Assembly (NCBI RefSeq): GCF_963678635.1
Contig: NC_087065.1
Location: 37,039,888-37,103,887, forward strand
Source: Symsagittifera roscoffensis
Lineage: Eukaryota > Xenacoelomorpha > Acoela > Convolutidae
Length of the DNA stretch: 64,000 bases
Direction of reading: 5' to 3'
The notes under the pieces are model-generated. The model did no database searches. It was not told the origin of the DNA and saw only the letters and a program-made list of their open reading frames with translations. This document shows, one piece after another, positions 46,213-57,730 of the stretch. The translations under genes were made by a program, and so were the position numbers. Each line of letters starts with the position of its first letter. The first letter of the stretch is position 1.

Positions 46213-49200
46213 CTGCAATAGATTAAAAAGGGGGATTATTATAAATGGCTTACCTTAAGTAGTACTAACTAGAACTGGTTAACGCACTGATGCGATACCA
46301 CTGATGCCACGGCTAGAGTTAGATTAGATTAAAAATTAGACTGTTGTTTTGTTGGCTGGTTGGGTACTATTACTTCACTCCCTTGGTCGAATTTTTTGTT
46401 TTATTTGTGTGGCAATGAATAGGTGTGTATTTATGCGTGGTGGGCATATTTGTAAAGAAAGATAGAGCGGAGCCGCCAGGCGGCCAGAGCTGCTCTGGCA
46501 ACTAGTGCTGTTATGTTCTGTTCAGTTGGTTGTTTTTATTTACAATAACTGCCACAGATCAGTGTAAAAAGCTGCAGCCGGCGGCTACTCAAATGAATAA
46601 CGGATGGCTAGGGATGGTCGTAAACAATAAACCTACAGACAATATAGACCGAAAATCTGGGAGACCCTAAATTAAATCTACCATCTCAGTCCCGTCCGCC
46701 CGTCCGTCCGGGTGAGTTATAAAGAGTTTATGAAGTTACTATTGAGATTATAACAGCAAACAGTTCATTTAGAAACATCATAAGCACGTGGACAGAACTA
46801 ATCGTAGATTAAAATGCATTAGCAGGGACCAGGTCATTGTATTTGTTGCTTTATTCAAACGTCTGTTGTTGACCCTGTTTGTCCGGTGGCGTTTAAATAG
46901 CAAAAACAACCTCGCTCTGTACTTTCTAGTTCTGATGTCATAGTGTTGATTAGTGTTTGTGCAGTCAACTATTCAGTTTTTAATACATGTTATATTTCTC
47001 TAATTCTCTGGCTGTTTTTTTTAGGACTTATATTCTGGGTTGTGCCGGCAGTTGTTCTGTTCTAATTTTTTCAGACGGCTTGAATTAGAAAAAAAAATTA
47101 TTTCCCACCGTTTTTCCCAAATTTTTGTCTGATCTGGAATATACTGTCTCTGCAGTGGGGGGCGAATACAGCGTTCAATTTTGGTGGACCTTAAATTGAA
47201 AATTTGCACGCTGGGTCGACTTTGCTCCATAATTTTTCCATAAATAATAAAGGAAAATTTTATCTAATTAGTCACCCGATTGGAATATACTGCCATTAAA
47301 AACGATTGCTAATAAATAAGAATAATAACAAGTATTTAACATTATTTTTCGTACAAATCAATTAAAGTTTTTGTATTAAAGGAAATATGTGTAAACATCT
47401 TGAAATTAAAAAATTACAGACTGGAAGAAATGTTTCAAATATTTCAATATCTGTTGACATAATGGAGTTTTAAGGAAGCTAACAATTTTATTTTCCAATA
47501 TTGTTTGTTGATAATGAAACTGAATACCTATGTACATTAAACATAAATAAATCTGTCTTTCTTTCTTTCTCAGTCTCAGATGAGGCGCAAAAATAGCTTG
47601 TGTAGATAACCTTACACCGACTTGAGATAGCGCGCGGGGGAAAATTGGCGAATAGAAATGGCATTCTGAAACAAATATTGGTTTTCACTAGACGCACGGA
47701 AGGAAGCTAGTGCTAAAATGGAATAGTGAAAATAATAAATATTTGCCCCAAAATCAGGGCTCCCTAATTGAGCTTCAGACGAATTCAAATCATAAACACA
47801 GCAGTTTTTCATTATCTATCAAAAAATGTGAGCGTTGAATGGTATTTTACGGGTTTTGTTTGACACCACAACGAAGTTGCGTTGGGCGGTGGTGCTCGTG
47901 TTTGCTTTCACAACTAATTTCACTTTTCAAAATAGTTTTCCTGTTTTTCATGATTAGGGCTCGTCAGTGCGATAACAATAATTATTTCGCCTAATTTATG
48001 ATGGACCAGATTAAAGCGGCACATGTTCCGATATTTAAATTAGTGTTACGATTGTACTTGGCTCGATTTTCTTGTTGGGAATAAAGGCTATTTTTATCAC
48101 TTTTTATGTGAACCTGGGGTACGGGTAACAATTCTGATAAAGCAACTGTTTTCTTTCAAAACAACAAAAGCGATTGACTTTACTCTCTAAGTGAGAGGAT
48201 GATTTCCACGGTGCTTATGACAACTCAGCCGTAAGAAACAGAAAGAAGATTAAAGTGCGTTTTTTTAAGTAATGGCGAAGTAAGGTTCCTTTTGAAATTC
48301 AGGTTTTCTCCAAGTTGAAAAGTTGAACTGAATTTCACAGACCAGTGACTCCCGAACGGTCTGTTTTTTTTTCAAAATTGCGTGCTATCTTGAACAAAAA
48401 ATGCCAGTTGTATTTGATAGTAAGAATTTTAAAATAGTTTTTATATTGATCGTACTGCTGAGAAAAAACTACACGCTTTGCTGTGCTGTTTTAGCCTGGA
48501 AAAGAGTATGAAGTAAAATTTTCAATCTGGCTTTGTATATTTAGCTTCAAAGAGATGACACTTAAATTCGGTCATTTAGAAAAAACACGTCGCTTAATGA
48601 AAAAGTGGTGCTTGTAAATTTTTATCATGGAAGCGGAGACATGTCAGAATGATTCACTAATTAGTTAATAAGCAAGTGTACAATTATTCCTGTTTGATAA
48701 AAACAGGTATTATGAAAGCGCATGAATATGGGTTTAATTATTTTTGAGAAGCTTTGGAAAATTTAGTTTTTCAAAAACTACTTTACCGATTTTTTAGAAA
48801 GTGGTATCATCGGAAAGATCGCCCAGTCTCCTGTGTGCCTGCATATTCCCCTTGTCTCTTTTTTTATACTTCCCTTTCTACAGCCTTCGAAGTGGGGTGA
48901 TTATTTGACCCTGATTTTTGAATTTTTTCATTTTGCGAAAATTACCTTCCCAAATCTCAGAATTTGGTTTTGGTTCCAATAGAAAGAACAGGCTGTGCGA
49001 AGCGCCCCTGCATAAACGGGTAGTCCCAAACTTCTTTCAACAAGCGGGAAATTTGAACAAAAATGCTGCCTCTGGGAAAATTTTAAATTCTCAAAAAATT
49101 TCACTCGTATTTCATTAGAGAAAGGTTTTGGGTTAGCTTCAATTTTTTAGTTTTTGAAATTACCCATTTCCCGGATTAGTACAACAAACTCAAAAATTAT

Positions 49201-49605
49201 CAAACAGGTACCTCCAGCTTTAGCTGGTCTCCTAGTTGCTTTTGTGAAAAAAATGAACACATTGATGATATTACAATTCAGCTTGTAGGTACCAATTTTT
49301 TTCTTAATTCTTAGAGATGTAAAGCTAAGATGCATAAAAAATTGTTACTTGAAGCTGAAATATATTTTTTTAAATTTTGAAGCTAACTTGCCTAGTTACA
49401 AATCAAGTTAGTCGATGTAAGAGTGTGTAATGTCAGCCCCAGGCAGTGAATAGGCATCCAAAAGCTCGAAGCATTTACCTTTAGTTTTGTCTTAATGACA
49501 GATTTTTGATATAATGATTCCAATTCGGACTGGTAAAAGTGGGCTTAGAACTGTTTGAAATGGTTTAAGTTGTTGGCCGGCTTAAGTGGTCGGAAAAGTT
49601 ATGAA
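46213..49605. other. Upstream DNA of the known dystrophin exons
   Basis: No further exon could be assigned. Two overlapping GC-rich palindromes lie at 46472-46499, and a CCGTCCG-rich stretch at about 46690-46712. The remainder is AT-rich without recognisable features. Confidence 0.4.
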
Positions 49606-49908
49606 ACGTTTTTTTTAGGTCGGCCAAATTGATTTTCGGAGCTCTCCCAAACCACTATAAAGACAATAATTTGACCAAATTTTCTGCGCTGCCAAAAAAA
49701 GCGTTTTGGGGCACTTTTTGATAAATTTCGACCAAAAAATTGCGTTTTTTCGGCGCGCGCTCCCCCCTCTAAAAATTAGTATAGATTTGCGCCAAATGCG
49801 CCTTTCGAAAAATTTTCAGGTCAGTTAGCCTCAAATAAATATTTCAAAATTGAACAAAGGGGGCCCTTCGGGTGTCAGGTGGTCGAATCCCTCCTAAATC
49901 CGCTACTG
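49606..49908 (-). mobile_element. hAT-type MITE, truncated, reverse orientation
   Basis: In reverse complement it matches the MITEs at 5141, 6779 and 56871: GGTCG.CCAAATTGATTTTC, CGGAGCTC, CGGCGCGCGCTC and an end AAATCCGCTACTG. The other end is not present, so it is a truncated copy. Confidence 0.55.
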
Positions 49909-50721
49909 AAAGCAAACAAAGTATAATGTTTTATTCACTATTAGACGAATATTTAATCACTATTTTATACAGTAGTTAGTCTTATTTTAGTTAGATTTGA
50001 GGGCAAGAAAGTTGTGAAACAATTTTTCGTTTACCGCCTAATTCTTTCAATTACCCATTTCTTTTGGAAAATCAAACAGACAGATCAGCTGCTTGATGTA
50101 TTTTAAATGGAAAGCCTGATTGTATTTTTTATATCGCACAGTTCAATATATTTTTTGATCAAATTTTTCAAAGTGGGTTAGTTTTTTGCCTAAAGAGTTA
50201 GACATGAAAGAGATTTTTTAGCGATTTGTTTTTCTGTAAACCTCGAAATCAAAATTCAGTAAAAACTAATTCATTGACACTTTTCCTACTGCCTGTTGGC
50301 TTTATTTCAATGTCTGAAATTCGTTTCTGTCGTTTGTGTCTTCGAAGTTTAGCTTTGCTTCGGTGTTAATATATTTTTCGTTGTCATGGGAAAAAATCAA
50401 AAGTAAATTATGTAAAAATACCCAGAAGTCGTTTAAAGGATTAAAATTTTACTAAGTTTAGACTTAACTAAATTTTAAATTATTTTGTATGAATACCTTT
50501 CGAAGAAAACAATGGAGCGCATAATCTTTTTTTCTCAATCATTTCTGAGAATGATTTTTGGTGTCTAATTTACGGTGGCCAATTTTTAGTGGCTGCAATA
50601 ACATGAGTTGCTGATAGCTTAACACATTATCACTGCATGTTCATTTGCAAAAGATTGGTTAACGATTCTACCTTCGATCAGTTTTAGAAGCGGGACATAC
50701 ATTTAAATACTGGCTTAAATG
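49909..50721. other. Intergenic AT-rich DNA
   Basis: No supported feature. Confidence 0.4.
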
Positions 50722-51378
50722 ATATTTACACTTGCGAAGCGAGTGTATTCGTACTAACATTCTTTTTTCCAACCTAAGTCGTAAATTTTGGTGCCACTTT
50801 TAACGCACCTTTACAGGTTGTTCATTGCATCCGCTTTGACATTCGAGTAGTAATAAATTAACACAATGTATTTTTAATTCATCAAATGAACCGACAAAAG
50901 TGATTTGTTTCAAAGAACATCACAAAAATAGAAACTCGATTTCTGAAACTTTGTAACTCAATATATCTCACAAATTTTGAAATGCGTAGTTTGTTCATAA
51001 TGTAGCTTTATGCCTTGCGATTTGTTACATGCAAACTTAATGTGGATGCCTTCAGTTAGTTATATTCCAAATTATCATTTAATAAATTGAGTCTATTTGT
51101 ATTTGGTACCACTTTTGCTGAATGGCATTGGCAATTTAATATAGCTGCTTTTATTGTGTCTAGTGTTTGTCGATTGTTAAGATTGCGTGGCTGAGTGGAT
51201 AGTGCGTGAGACTCAAAATTTCTTGATTACAGTAGGTCGCAGATTCGAATCCTACACGTAGACGAGTTTTCGCTAATTCGAGGCTTATTTCTACTTTTCT
51301 TATTTCGCCTGATAAAGCTGCTTTTTAGTCGTGTTTTCGCAATTGTTTGCGAAGCGCAGCTTCGCTTTTGTGTGAAAA
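50722..51378 (+). repeat. Composite retroposon, most complete copy
   Basis: The 5' end carries a CACTTGCGAAGCGAGTG hairpin. A unique body is shared with 38605-39150, followed by a tRNA-Leu-like head at 51181-51262 (TGGCTGAGTGG A box, AGATTCGAATCC B box), then ATTCGAGGCTTATTTC and the 3' hairpin GCGAAGC-GCA-GCTTCGC (51349-51365) with TTTTGTGTG. The tRNA-like part does not close an acceptor stem, so it is not a working tRNA. The pol III promoter lies internally rather than at the 5' end, which suggests two fused elements. Confidence 0.7.
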
Positions 51379-51700
51379 TAATGAAATTAGGGCGTCGATT
51401 CTTTTTCTCCATTCCCTCGCCCTTGCGATTAATGATTCTGAAAAGCTTAAGTTTCAGACAAAATTCTTCCGACACTGATTTTTTGAAGCATATTTCCGAA
51501 TCACGACTGAGACGAGTTCAATATGTTAACTGTTTTTTTTTTAGTTTTCTTTTGTTTTTTGTTACATAATCTTCAGATGTTACTGTTCCGACTTTCGAAG
51601 AAAGTGACGGAATATTTGTGGTCGGTGTGGTTTTTCTTCCTCCAGACCATTCGACTTTTTAGCTACCAATTTTTGATATTTATTTTTTTTACCTTAAGGC
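51379..51700 (+). repeat. Diverged repeat shared with 61480-61680
   Basis: TTTCCGAATCACGACTGA followed by GTTCAATATGTTA matches TTTCCGATTC..., ATCACGACTGATGAAAGTTC and ATTATGTTA near 61580. A TTCCG...CGGAA hairpin lies at 51586-51612. Confidence 0.45.
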
Positions 51701-52830
51701 AATCTTACCCTTCGCTTGTTACCCTGAGCGAAAGGCAATGTTACCCTGAGCTCAAGTTTAAAAAATTGTTTTTCCTGTGATTATTTGTCATCATCCTAAT
51801 TGGCTAATTCGAGATCATTAATGCTCGATAATCGGAGATTTAGTCCGTCTTAGAAATTGTTCCAAATTAAACTGTAGCAGGCTATTTTGTCTACTCAATG
51901 CGTTGCCAAATATTGTTAAGATCTTTTTTCTACTTTTTTTTTAGCGTGCGGGGGGATAATTTTCAAAAAAAATCTCATTCTCTTCTATGGGTTCAATTTT
52001 TTTTTCATATGATCACAACAATATTTCAACAGTTAAAGTGCTCCATCGATAATTTTTTACAAAAGTTATGCGAGGCCGGCCAAATTGGTCTTTTTAAATG
52101 AATATTAGGCTCAAATATTGATACGAAGTTCAAAGCGGTCTGTTTTTGAACATTTGAAGAGCTGATTTTGGAGAGAATTTTGTAAATTGCTTTCAACCAT
52201 CCTTTTAATCAGTCTGGGTCTTATCTCAAACTAAGCGCCAATATTAATGACTCAAATGAATATCCCCAATATGTTATTATCAACCACCAAATAATGTAAA
52301 TTAATATAATTCAACGGATATAAATTTTGTCAGATGGAAAGGAAAATTGTTTAAAAATTGCATAATACACAGTTATTGACTATATTTACACTAGGTATTA
52401 AACATGATGTTTTTTATTTGCTCGAATTATAAGTTGATGATGCGGTTAAAGTATCAATGGGTAGTTTTTGCCGTCTAATCGGACCCAATTTGAAAGAAAT
52501 TTCGGCCCATATTCGCAAAAATAGAAAGAAAAATGAAAGAAAATTCAATTATCAGACTCCGTCCTTTTCTTCTCCAGTGTCTTGCATCTTTTTCTATTAG
52601 CCAGCCTCTTTTAGTGGATTTTATTGTTGAGAACTAGAGTGAGTTGCTTGTTGAGACATCTTGAAAAGGTGTTAAGGGCTATCGGAGAAGATATAGATTT
52701 CATAATGTGGCCATTGTTGAAAAAGTATTCCGCGCCTAGATCTATTCAAAGGTTTATTGAATTTGAAATCCGACATGCCTAATTGACATGACTGCGTCAC
52801 ACGCCACAAATATGTGATCAAACTTACCAG
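51701..52830. other. Intergenic AT-rich DNA
   Basis: No supported feature. Confidence 0.4.
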
Positions 52831-53295
52831 GCCAGAGTTGTTGTTATTTTTCTACCTAGGCGTGTCTTTTTCTCCAGACAATTCAGGTCACTTGATGAAT
52901 ACTGATGAGTATTTGAGTTCGGGTAAAGTATTAAAAGAATGAAGAAGTTAGAATGTGGGTTTGCCTTCCTTCCCCATATGCGCATGTCTGCAGTGACTTG
53001 TAAGCTGCAGAGTGAATTATAACGAGGCGGAGTCGCCAGATTGGGCGGAAGATGGTTTAGATGAACTATGAATTAAAAGTTAGGAGAGGTTTGAAGGTAC
53101 TGCAGAATGGGTTGGGAGGGATGTGTTTTGAATATTTAGGTGGGTCGATTGGTTGGATGCTAGGATAGGGTTGGATAGCTGTTGATGTTTTGTGTCGTGG
53201 TGCTGTGCTGTGCCGTGCTGTGGTGTGGTGTGGTGAGGGGTAAATGGAGATAGGAGGTGAGGCCGCCTGCTGTTGGTGGACAAAGCAGAGTGCAA
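52831..53295 (-). other. Possible 5' exons of the dystrophin-family gene
   Basis: Two minus-strand open frames are GC-richer than their surroundings and use the same Ser/Thr/Asn/Gln/His-rich vocabulary as the large Dys exon. One is 53080-53295 (71 codons). The other, at about 52832-52992, starts MRIWGRKANP and ends at a GTAAGT donor. However, the second cannot be joined to the exon at 46212, because the junction would create TGA. I therefore list the region only as a candidate. Confidence 0.15.
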
Positions 53296-54181
53296 ATAAA
53301 AGACTATTGAAGGGGGCGATGGAGGAATGAAGTAATGAATGAGGAAGGGATAAGATACTGTTTATTTGGCGCTCTCTCCTCTCCTCTCTCCCTGTCGCAT
53401 CACTTGCTTAATGTGCTTGATTATTAACTAGCTGAGTGGTGTGAAATAGATGGAGGAAATTACTCTAATCTACCTAAAGCTTGCTCAAAAAGGAGGCACC
53501 AACATCTTTGCTTCAAATCGAATACAGAGAATAAAACCTAAACACCAGATGCGGTTTCCTACTTCTTACTTTATTGAATTGTCTGCGGAAAACAATCATT
53601 TAATTTGTTTTATGGAAAATTTATAACCTTTGTCGCCGCGTTCAAATATTTTCGAACAAAAGAGGCGTGTCCTAAATCATGATTTGGAAAAGAAAAATAG
53701 GCGCGAAAAAGTTGACCTAGATTGAATATATTGATTGACGATTTATATTTAAATCAAATAAAAAGACAAAACTGTATTTGCTTTTCTTTATTACGCTATT
53801 TATAAAAATTACTTGAAGGGGATGACCAAACGCTCCCTCTCAACTTGCTGACAATAAATCAGAAAAAAGCTAAAACGATTTAAAAGTTTTCGATTTCGTT
53901 TTTTTGAAACAATGAGTGTGTTGGCCAACATGGAAACACAGTTTGACCGTTGAAAAAAAAATCAATATTTAATTTTTCTGGAAAATCTAGCATTTTATAT
54001 AACAAAAATCATGCATGCATCTTATCAACTGGTCTTGAGGTCAAAGGAATTATGACCCTTGAATTAAGAAATCGATAATCAATATTTGAGGTTCCATTTG
54101 TCAAAATTTGAGTTTCAAGTGTTTTTTTGTATTTATCTCATGAAGGTAGTTCAGGTTTATTCCTTTTTTGTTTTTTTTTAG
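53296..54181. other. Intergenic DNA
   Basis: A CT-rich stretch lies near 53372-53395. No other feature. Confidence 0.4.
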
Positions 54182-55244
54182 AACTTGGCAACGAGACGAC
54201 GAGTATCGACGCCTAGCCGTTCAGAAGCTTGAAATTGTAAGCTATTGAATGCTATGACAAGCAAAGTGGCGGAAACCTCAAGAACAAGAAAGGAAGGCAT
54301 TTGATAATTCGTAAAAAGGAGGATGACCTTGCTTAGTGGGTTGCAAAAAGTTGTCCCGCTTTTACGGGGGATTCATAAAGGATAATCGGGATTACCGGGC
54401 AACGTTGATGACTTTGCCGATAATTATTAAAGCTAATGATTGTATACGCAAAAGTGAGAAGCTAGTGCATATATTTATATACATACCTTTCAGCCTCTCG
54501 GGATGGTAAATGTCTCAAGCTAATCAATGGTATAATCTATTCAACTTCCGCAATACGGTCTAGAGCCAAGAACTCAAAAGGGTACTTCAAACGAAGTCAA
54601 TGAACCACATGTATCCGATGAAATATCGATTCCTTCAAATTCAGGAGCTTTCTCAACTGTAAAAATTAAACAGATAAATGTTCAAGTATTTTAAAACCGA
54701 TATAAATCGAATGACCACAAAGTAAGGAAATGAATAACCAAATGTTGCATCTTGCAATGGTAAGTTAGAAAATCTATTTGACTGCTTGAATTCTTAGTTT
54801 TCATTATTTCATTTGGATTGATTTTAGCTCCAGCTTTTTAATGAGAAAAAGGACTTACTATTTCTCCGAAGAAAAGGTTTTGAAACATATGGTGATTTCA
54901 GAAGTGCCATGTAAAGCAACTTCATAGCTGGCGAACACAACTTGAAATTCATTGATAAAAAAGACATAATTTTTGTGGTACTGGATAATATAAGACTTTT
55001 TCAATGGTGCCCTTTTTCAGCCACTCCTAACTACTGTGAAATATCCTGCAACTTTATTTTAGTTGCTGAGTGTCTGATAGATCAATTGAACCTTTCAATT
55101 ATGCTTATTATGCTGAAATATTCCAATGAATTGGTTGCTGAGTTGAACACAATTTTTTCGACTAAATTATTTTTGAATCCAAGTACTTGTGTCGAGTTAG
55201 TTCAATCTCGCTACTTTAGGAAAAATAACGAGGAAGCCAAATGA
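54182..55244 (+). pseudogene. Decayed FLYWCH/Mutator-like transposase relic
   Basis: Coding-like sequence runs in shifting frames. At 54247-54410 one frame reads NKKGRHLIIRKKEDDLA, stop, WVAKSCPAFTGDS, stop, RIIGITGQ. This keeps the K.G..LI......W...CPA....I..I.G pattern of FLYWCH fingers in Mutator-like transposases, with two in-frame stops. Further on, 54828-55244 is open except for one TAA and includes CPFSATPNYCEI, which may be the DGTF....P motif region of MULE transposases in altered form. Between them are more open segments, such as EPRTQKGTSNEVNEPHVS. No single intact ORF remains. The family assignment of the second half is weak. Confidence 0.4.
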
Positions 55245-56680
55245 CAGATTTTACCCTTCGAATATAAAAAACGGTTACATTCAAGGAAAAGTGGCACAGA
55301 AAGCGTTTAATATTGGTTTTTAATTAAGCCACAATGAATCGATGGATTTATCGTTTTTTTTAGCTAGTGTGCTTGTTTTCGGCGAACGTCTAAAACTTGA
55401 CCTCGCTCTTTTTTCTATTTCTATGGTTTGACTTAAAAACTTGATCGCGCTAATTTTTCCTAATTCGTTGGTTTGACTTAGAAATCTGTAAGAAGTTGAA
55501 ATTGCTGTTGTTATTTTTCAATTCGTCTAGTAATGCGGTTGCTTTTTCACCCTAAGAGCTGGACTCGACTCCCGGTCAAACTTAGTATTTTTTTTCAGTA
55601 TGTATGAAATTGAAATTTTTTTACCAGAAAAGTTTGACTTGTTTGTTTGTCTGCTTCTTTATTTGGTTTTTGTCGGCTTTATGTTGTTTGTTAGCTTTTT
55701 TTGTTTGTCTGCTTTATTAGTGATTTACGTCGCATGTTTTATTAGCTAGCTTGCAATGCTGCGCTTGCGTTGTATCGCAATTGATGCGAAGCTCTGCTTC
55801 GCCTCTTTGACTTGAAGCCTTCTTCAAAGTCGACCTCAAAATGAATTCTCCAAGAATGAGATTTAAATGGCGCGAAATGGCCGACTTGTTGTTTTAGAGA
55901 TTTGGTTTCAAATTTTCCAGCTGAATTAAAATACTTTTCAGATCGTGGTATTTTTATATTTATCATTTAATATTCAATTTATTTAAATGTGAAATTATGT
56001 GCCCACTTAATTTACATAAGATTTTTTGGCTCTTATCCAGTTCCCCCCTTTCAAAATAACGAGTTTTTTTGTTTGTTTTACGTGTTATTACGGCTAAATG
56101 AGTGATGGTACACTGTAAAGTATGAAGAACAAATCTGTTCAAAATTGTCGATTTGTTGACCACGCAAAATTTCATTGCATTATGACAACGTTAAATAGAC
56201 TTTTCAAAAGCGAATTTGAAGGGGGGGAATGGAAAAGATTTTTTCAACTTGAATCGAGCAATTTAAACTGTAAAAACTTAAATTACTCCGGCGGTATTCG
56301 ATCCGACGCGAAAGTACAGAGCTTACTCATGATAATTAATTTCACAGTTCCGCGGAAAAAATAAACAATCTAAATTTTCACGACAAATTCGATGAATTTT
56401 TTTAGCAAATAGATATGCCCAAAAAATTGGTTTCGAACTTTTGGCTGTTATTTTTTGGCTGATTAGCATTCTGAAGCCTTCATAACCTTCCTTTTCAATT
56501 TGCGCTTGAATTAAATTATCAAAGCCTCAACAGGTTATCTGGTGAGAAAAGTTTTGTTAAAGTTTTAACCTTAAAGAAAAATATTCCTGAGCAAAATACG
56601 TTTTTTTTTTCGCGTGGTGTTTGTATTCGGCGAGATAGTTCTACAGAAGCTCAAATCGAATATTGCTTTCTTCCTGCAAC
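55245..56680. other. Intergenic DNA with retroposon fragments
   Basis: A tRNA-like B box (GGACTCGACTCCCGG) lies at about 55558-55576, preceded by a weak A box. The hairpin GCGAAGC-TCT-GCTTCGC lies at 55786-55802. No gene. Confidence 0.4.
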
Positions 56681-56816
56681 ATGTCGACTGCCCCAGGAAA
56701 TGCGTCTGTAGCGGGGAACAGTAGTAGTTCAAAGCATAATTTGAGATTTTACGAGCGCCAGAATGTTCCTCGAAGCTTAATTTACAAGCTTTGCGTTTTC
56801 CGTTCTATTCTGTTTC
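56681..56816 (+). CDS. Possible first exon, protein unknown
   Basis: An ATG with A at -3 opens a 45-codon frame, MSTAPGNASVAGNSSSSKHN, LRFYERQNVPRSLIYKLCVF, RSILF. It ends at a good donor, TTTC|GTAAGT (phase 1). The block is GC-richer than its flanks. The pattern, a short polar start followed by an amphipathic then hydrophobic stretch, suggests the N-terminus of a membrane protein. I do not recognise the family, and no following exon could be found; a MITE sits 54 bp downstream in the presumed intron. Confidence 0.4.
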
Positions 56817-56870
56817 GTAAGTAATTAGCTGGATCTATAACCGTTGCTTATGTGTCCAAGTGACTTTAGG

Positions 56871-57141
56871 CAGGGGCGGATCCAAACCCCCCTCAAGGAT
56901 TTGACTCCCTGCCGACCCAAAGGCGAAACGTCCCGTCCCCCATTTGGTACTTCTTAAAAAATCCATTTTTTGCCGACCGACCCTAAAGTTTTTCTAAAGG
57001 CGCCTCCGGTGGCGGGGAGCGCGCGCCAAAAAAACGCAATTTTTACAAAATTTTCCAAAAGTGCCCAAAACCGGCTCTTTTGACCTGCTGCGCATTTATG
57101 CATGCTGCGCAAAAATCGAGAAGATCCTAGATTCACCCCTT
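56871..57141 (+). mobile_element. hAT-type MITE
   Basis: It starts CAGGGGCGGATC and shares CCCTGCCGACCCAAAGG, AAAGTTTTTCTAAAGGCGCC and GCGCGCGCC with the other copies. The right end GATTCACCCCT is a diverged version of the ATCCGCCCCTG terminus. A target duplication is not convincing. Confidence 0.65.
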
Positions 57142-57654
57142 ACTACAGCGCTGGTTTTTGTTGAAACATTTTCTTCAAACTTACTTCTTTTGGAAATAAA
57201 TAAAAAAAATGAGTTTTGGATTTTTTTTGCGCGGGTCATAGTTATCAAATTTTTTTTGCCCACTTCGAAGATACGCTGTGTACTCTTTTCAGAAAAAATG
57301 TTAATTCGATTGTAGGTTATTGTGTTTCAAATAATTCTATTTATTTTGATTTTGCCAGTTTTTGTATCATGTGTGGTTTTCCGAGTGTAAAAAAATTTCA
57401 AGCTTTTACATTTTAGGTCATTTTCAGCATATGTGTTATCATTTTTTACACAAGTAAAGCTTGAGTTATAGTATGACCTCTTTTTTCCCAACCTAAGTCG
57501 CAATTATTGTTGCGACGCGAATATTTTCTGTGACAAAATGTGTTCATTTTGAAAGTGTTCATTTTGATCAATAACCAGCTATTAAGTACAGCCAATGCTA
57601 AGGATATTAACGCAAACTATTATTTTACAAATAGCACTTTAGCTTCAACGTATC
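57142..57654. other. Intergenic AT-rich DNA
   Basis: A short match to the composite retroposon 5' part (CCAACCTAAGTCGCA) lies at about 57490. No gene. Confidence 0.35.
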
Positions 57655-57730
57655 ATGGATCTATAGCGTAAAGGTAGGGAAGGAGACCTGGAAAAAAATT
57701 AGAGGGTTCGAACCTGGGCAGGGTCGAGGG
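57655..57730 (+). repeat. tRNA-like retroposon head
   Basis: The A-box-like TAGCGTAAAGGTAGGG and B-box GGGTTCGAACCTGGG have tRNA-like spacing, but the arms do not pair. The GCGAAGT-GCA-ACTTCGC hairpin follows 250 bp downstream (57980-57996). Confidence 0.5.

Noticed and set aside
46213-46253. A 41-bp intron just upstream of the large dystrophin exon (AAG|GTAAGC … TTGCAG)
   Set aside because: The upstream sequence has a stop in the only frame that fits, and there is no ATG to restart. The splice pair is probably chance.
51181-51262. Functional tRNA-Leu gene
   Set aside because: A and B boxes and a CAA anticodon-like triplet are present, but the acceptor and anticodon stems do not pair. It is embedded in a repeat with other copies.
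54730-54914. Two-exon micro-ORF (10 + 28 codons) with GTAAGT donor and TTTTAG acceptor in phase
   Set aside because: It lies inside a larger decayed coding region, and the frame simply continues past the stop for another 110 codons. It is better explained as transposase relic.
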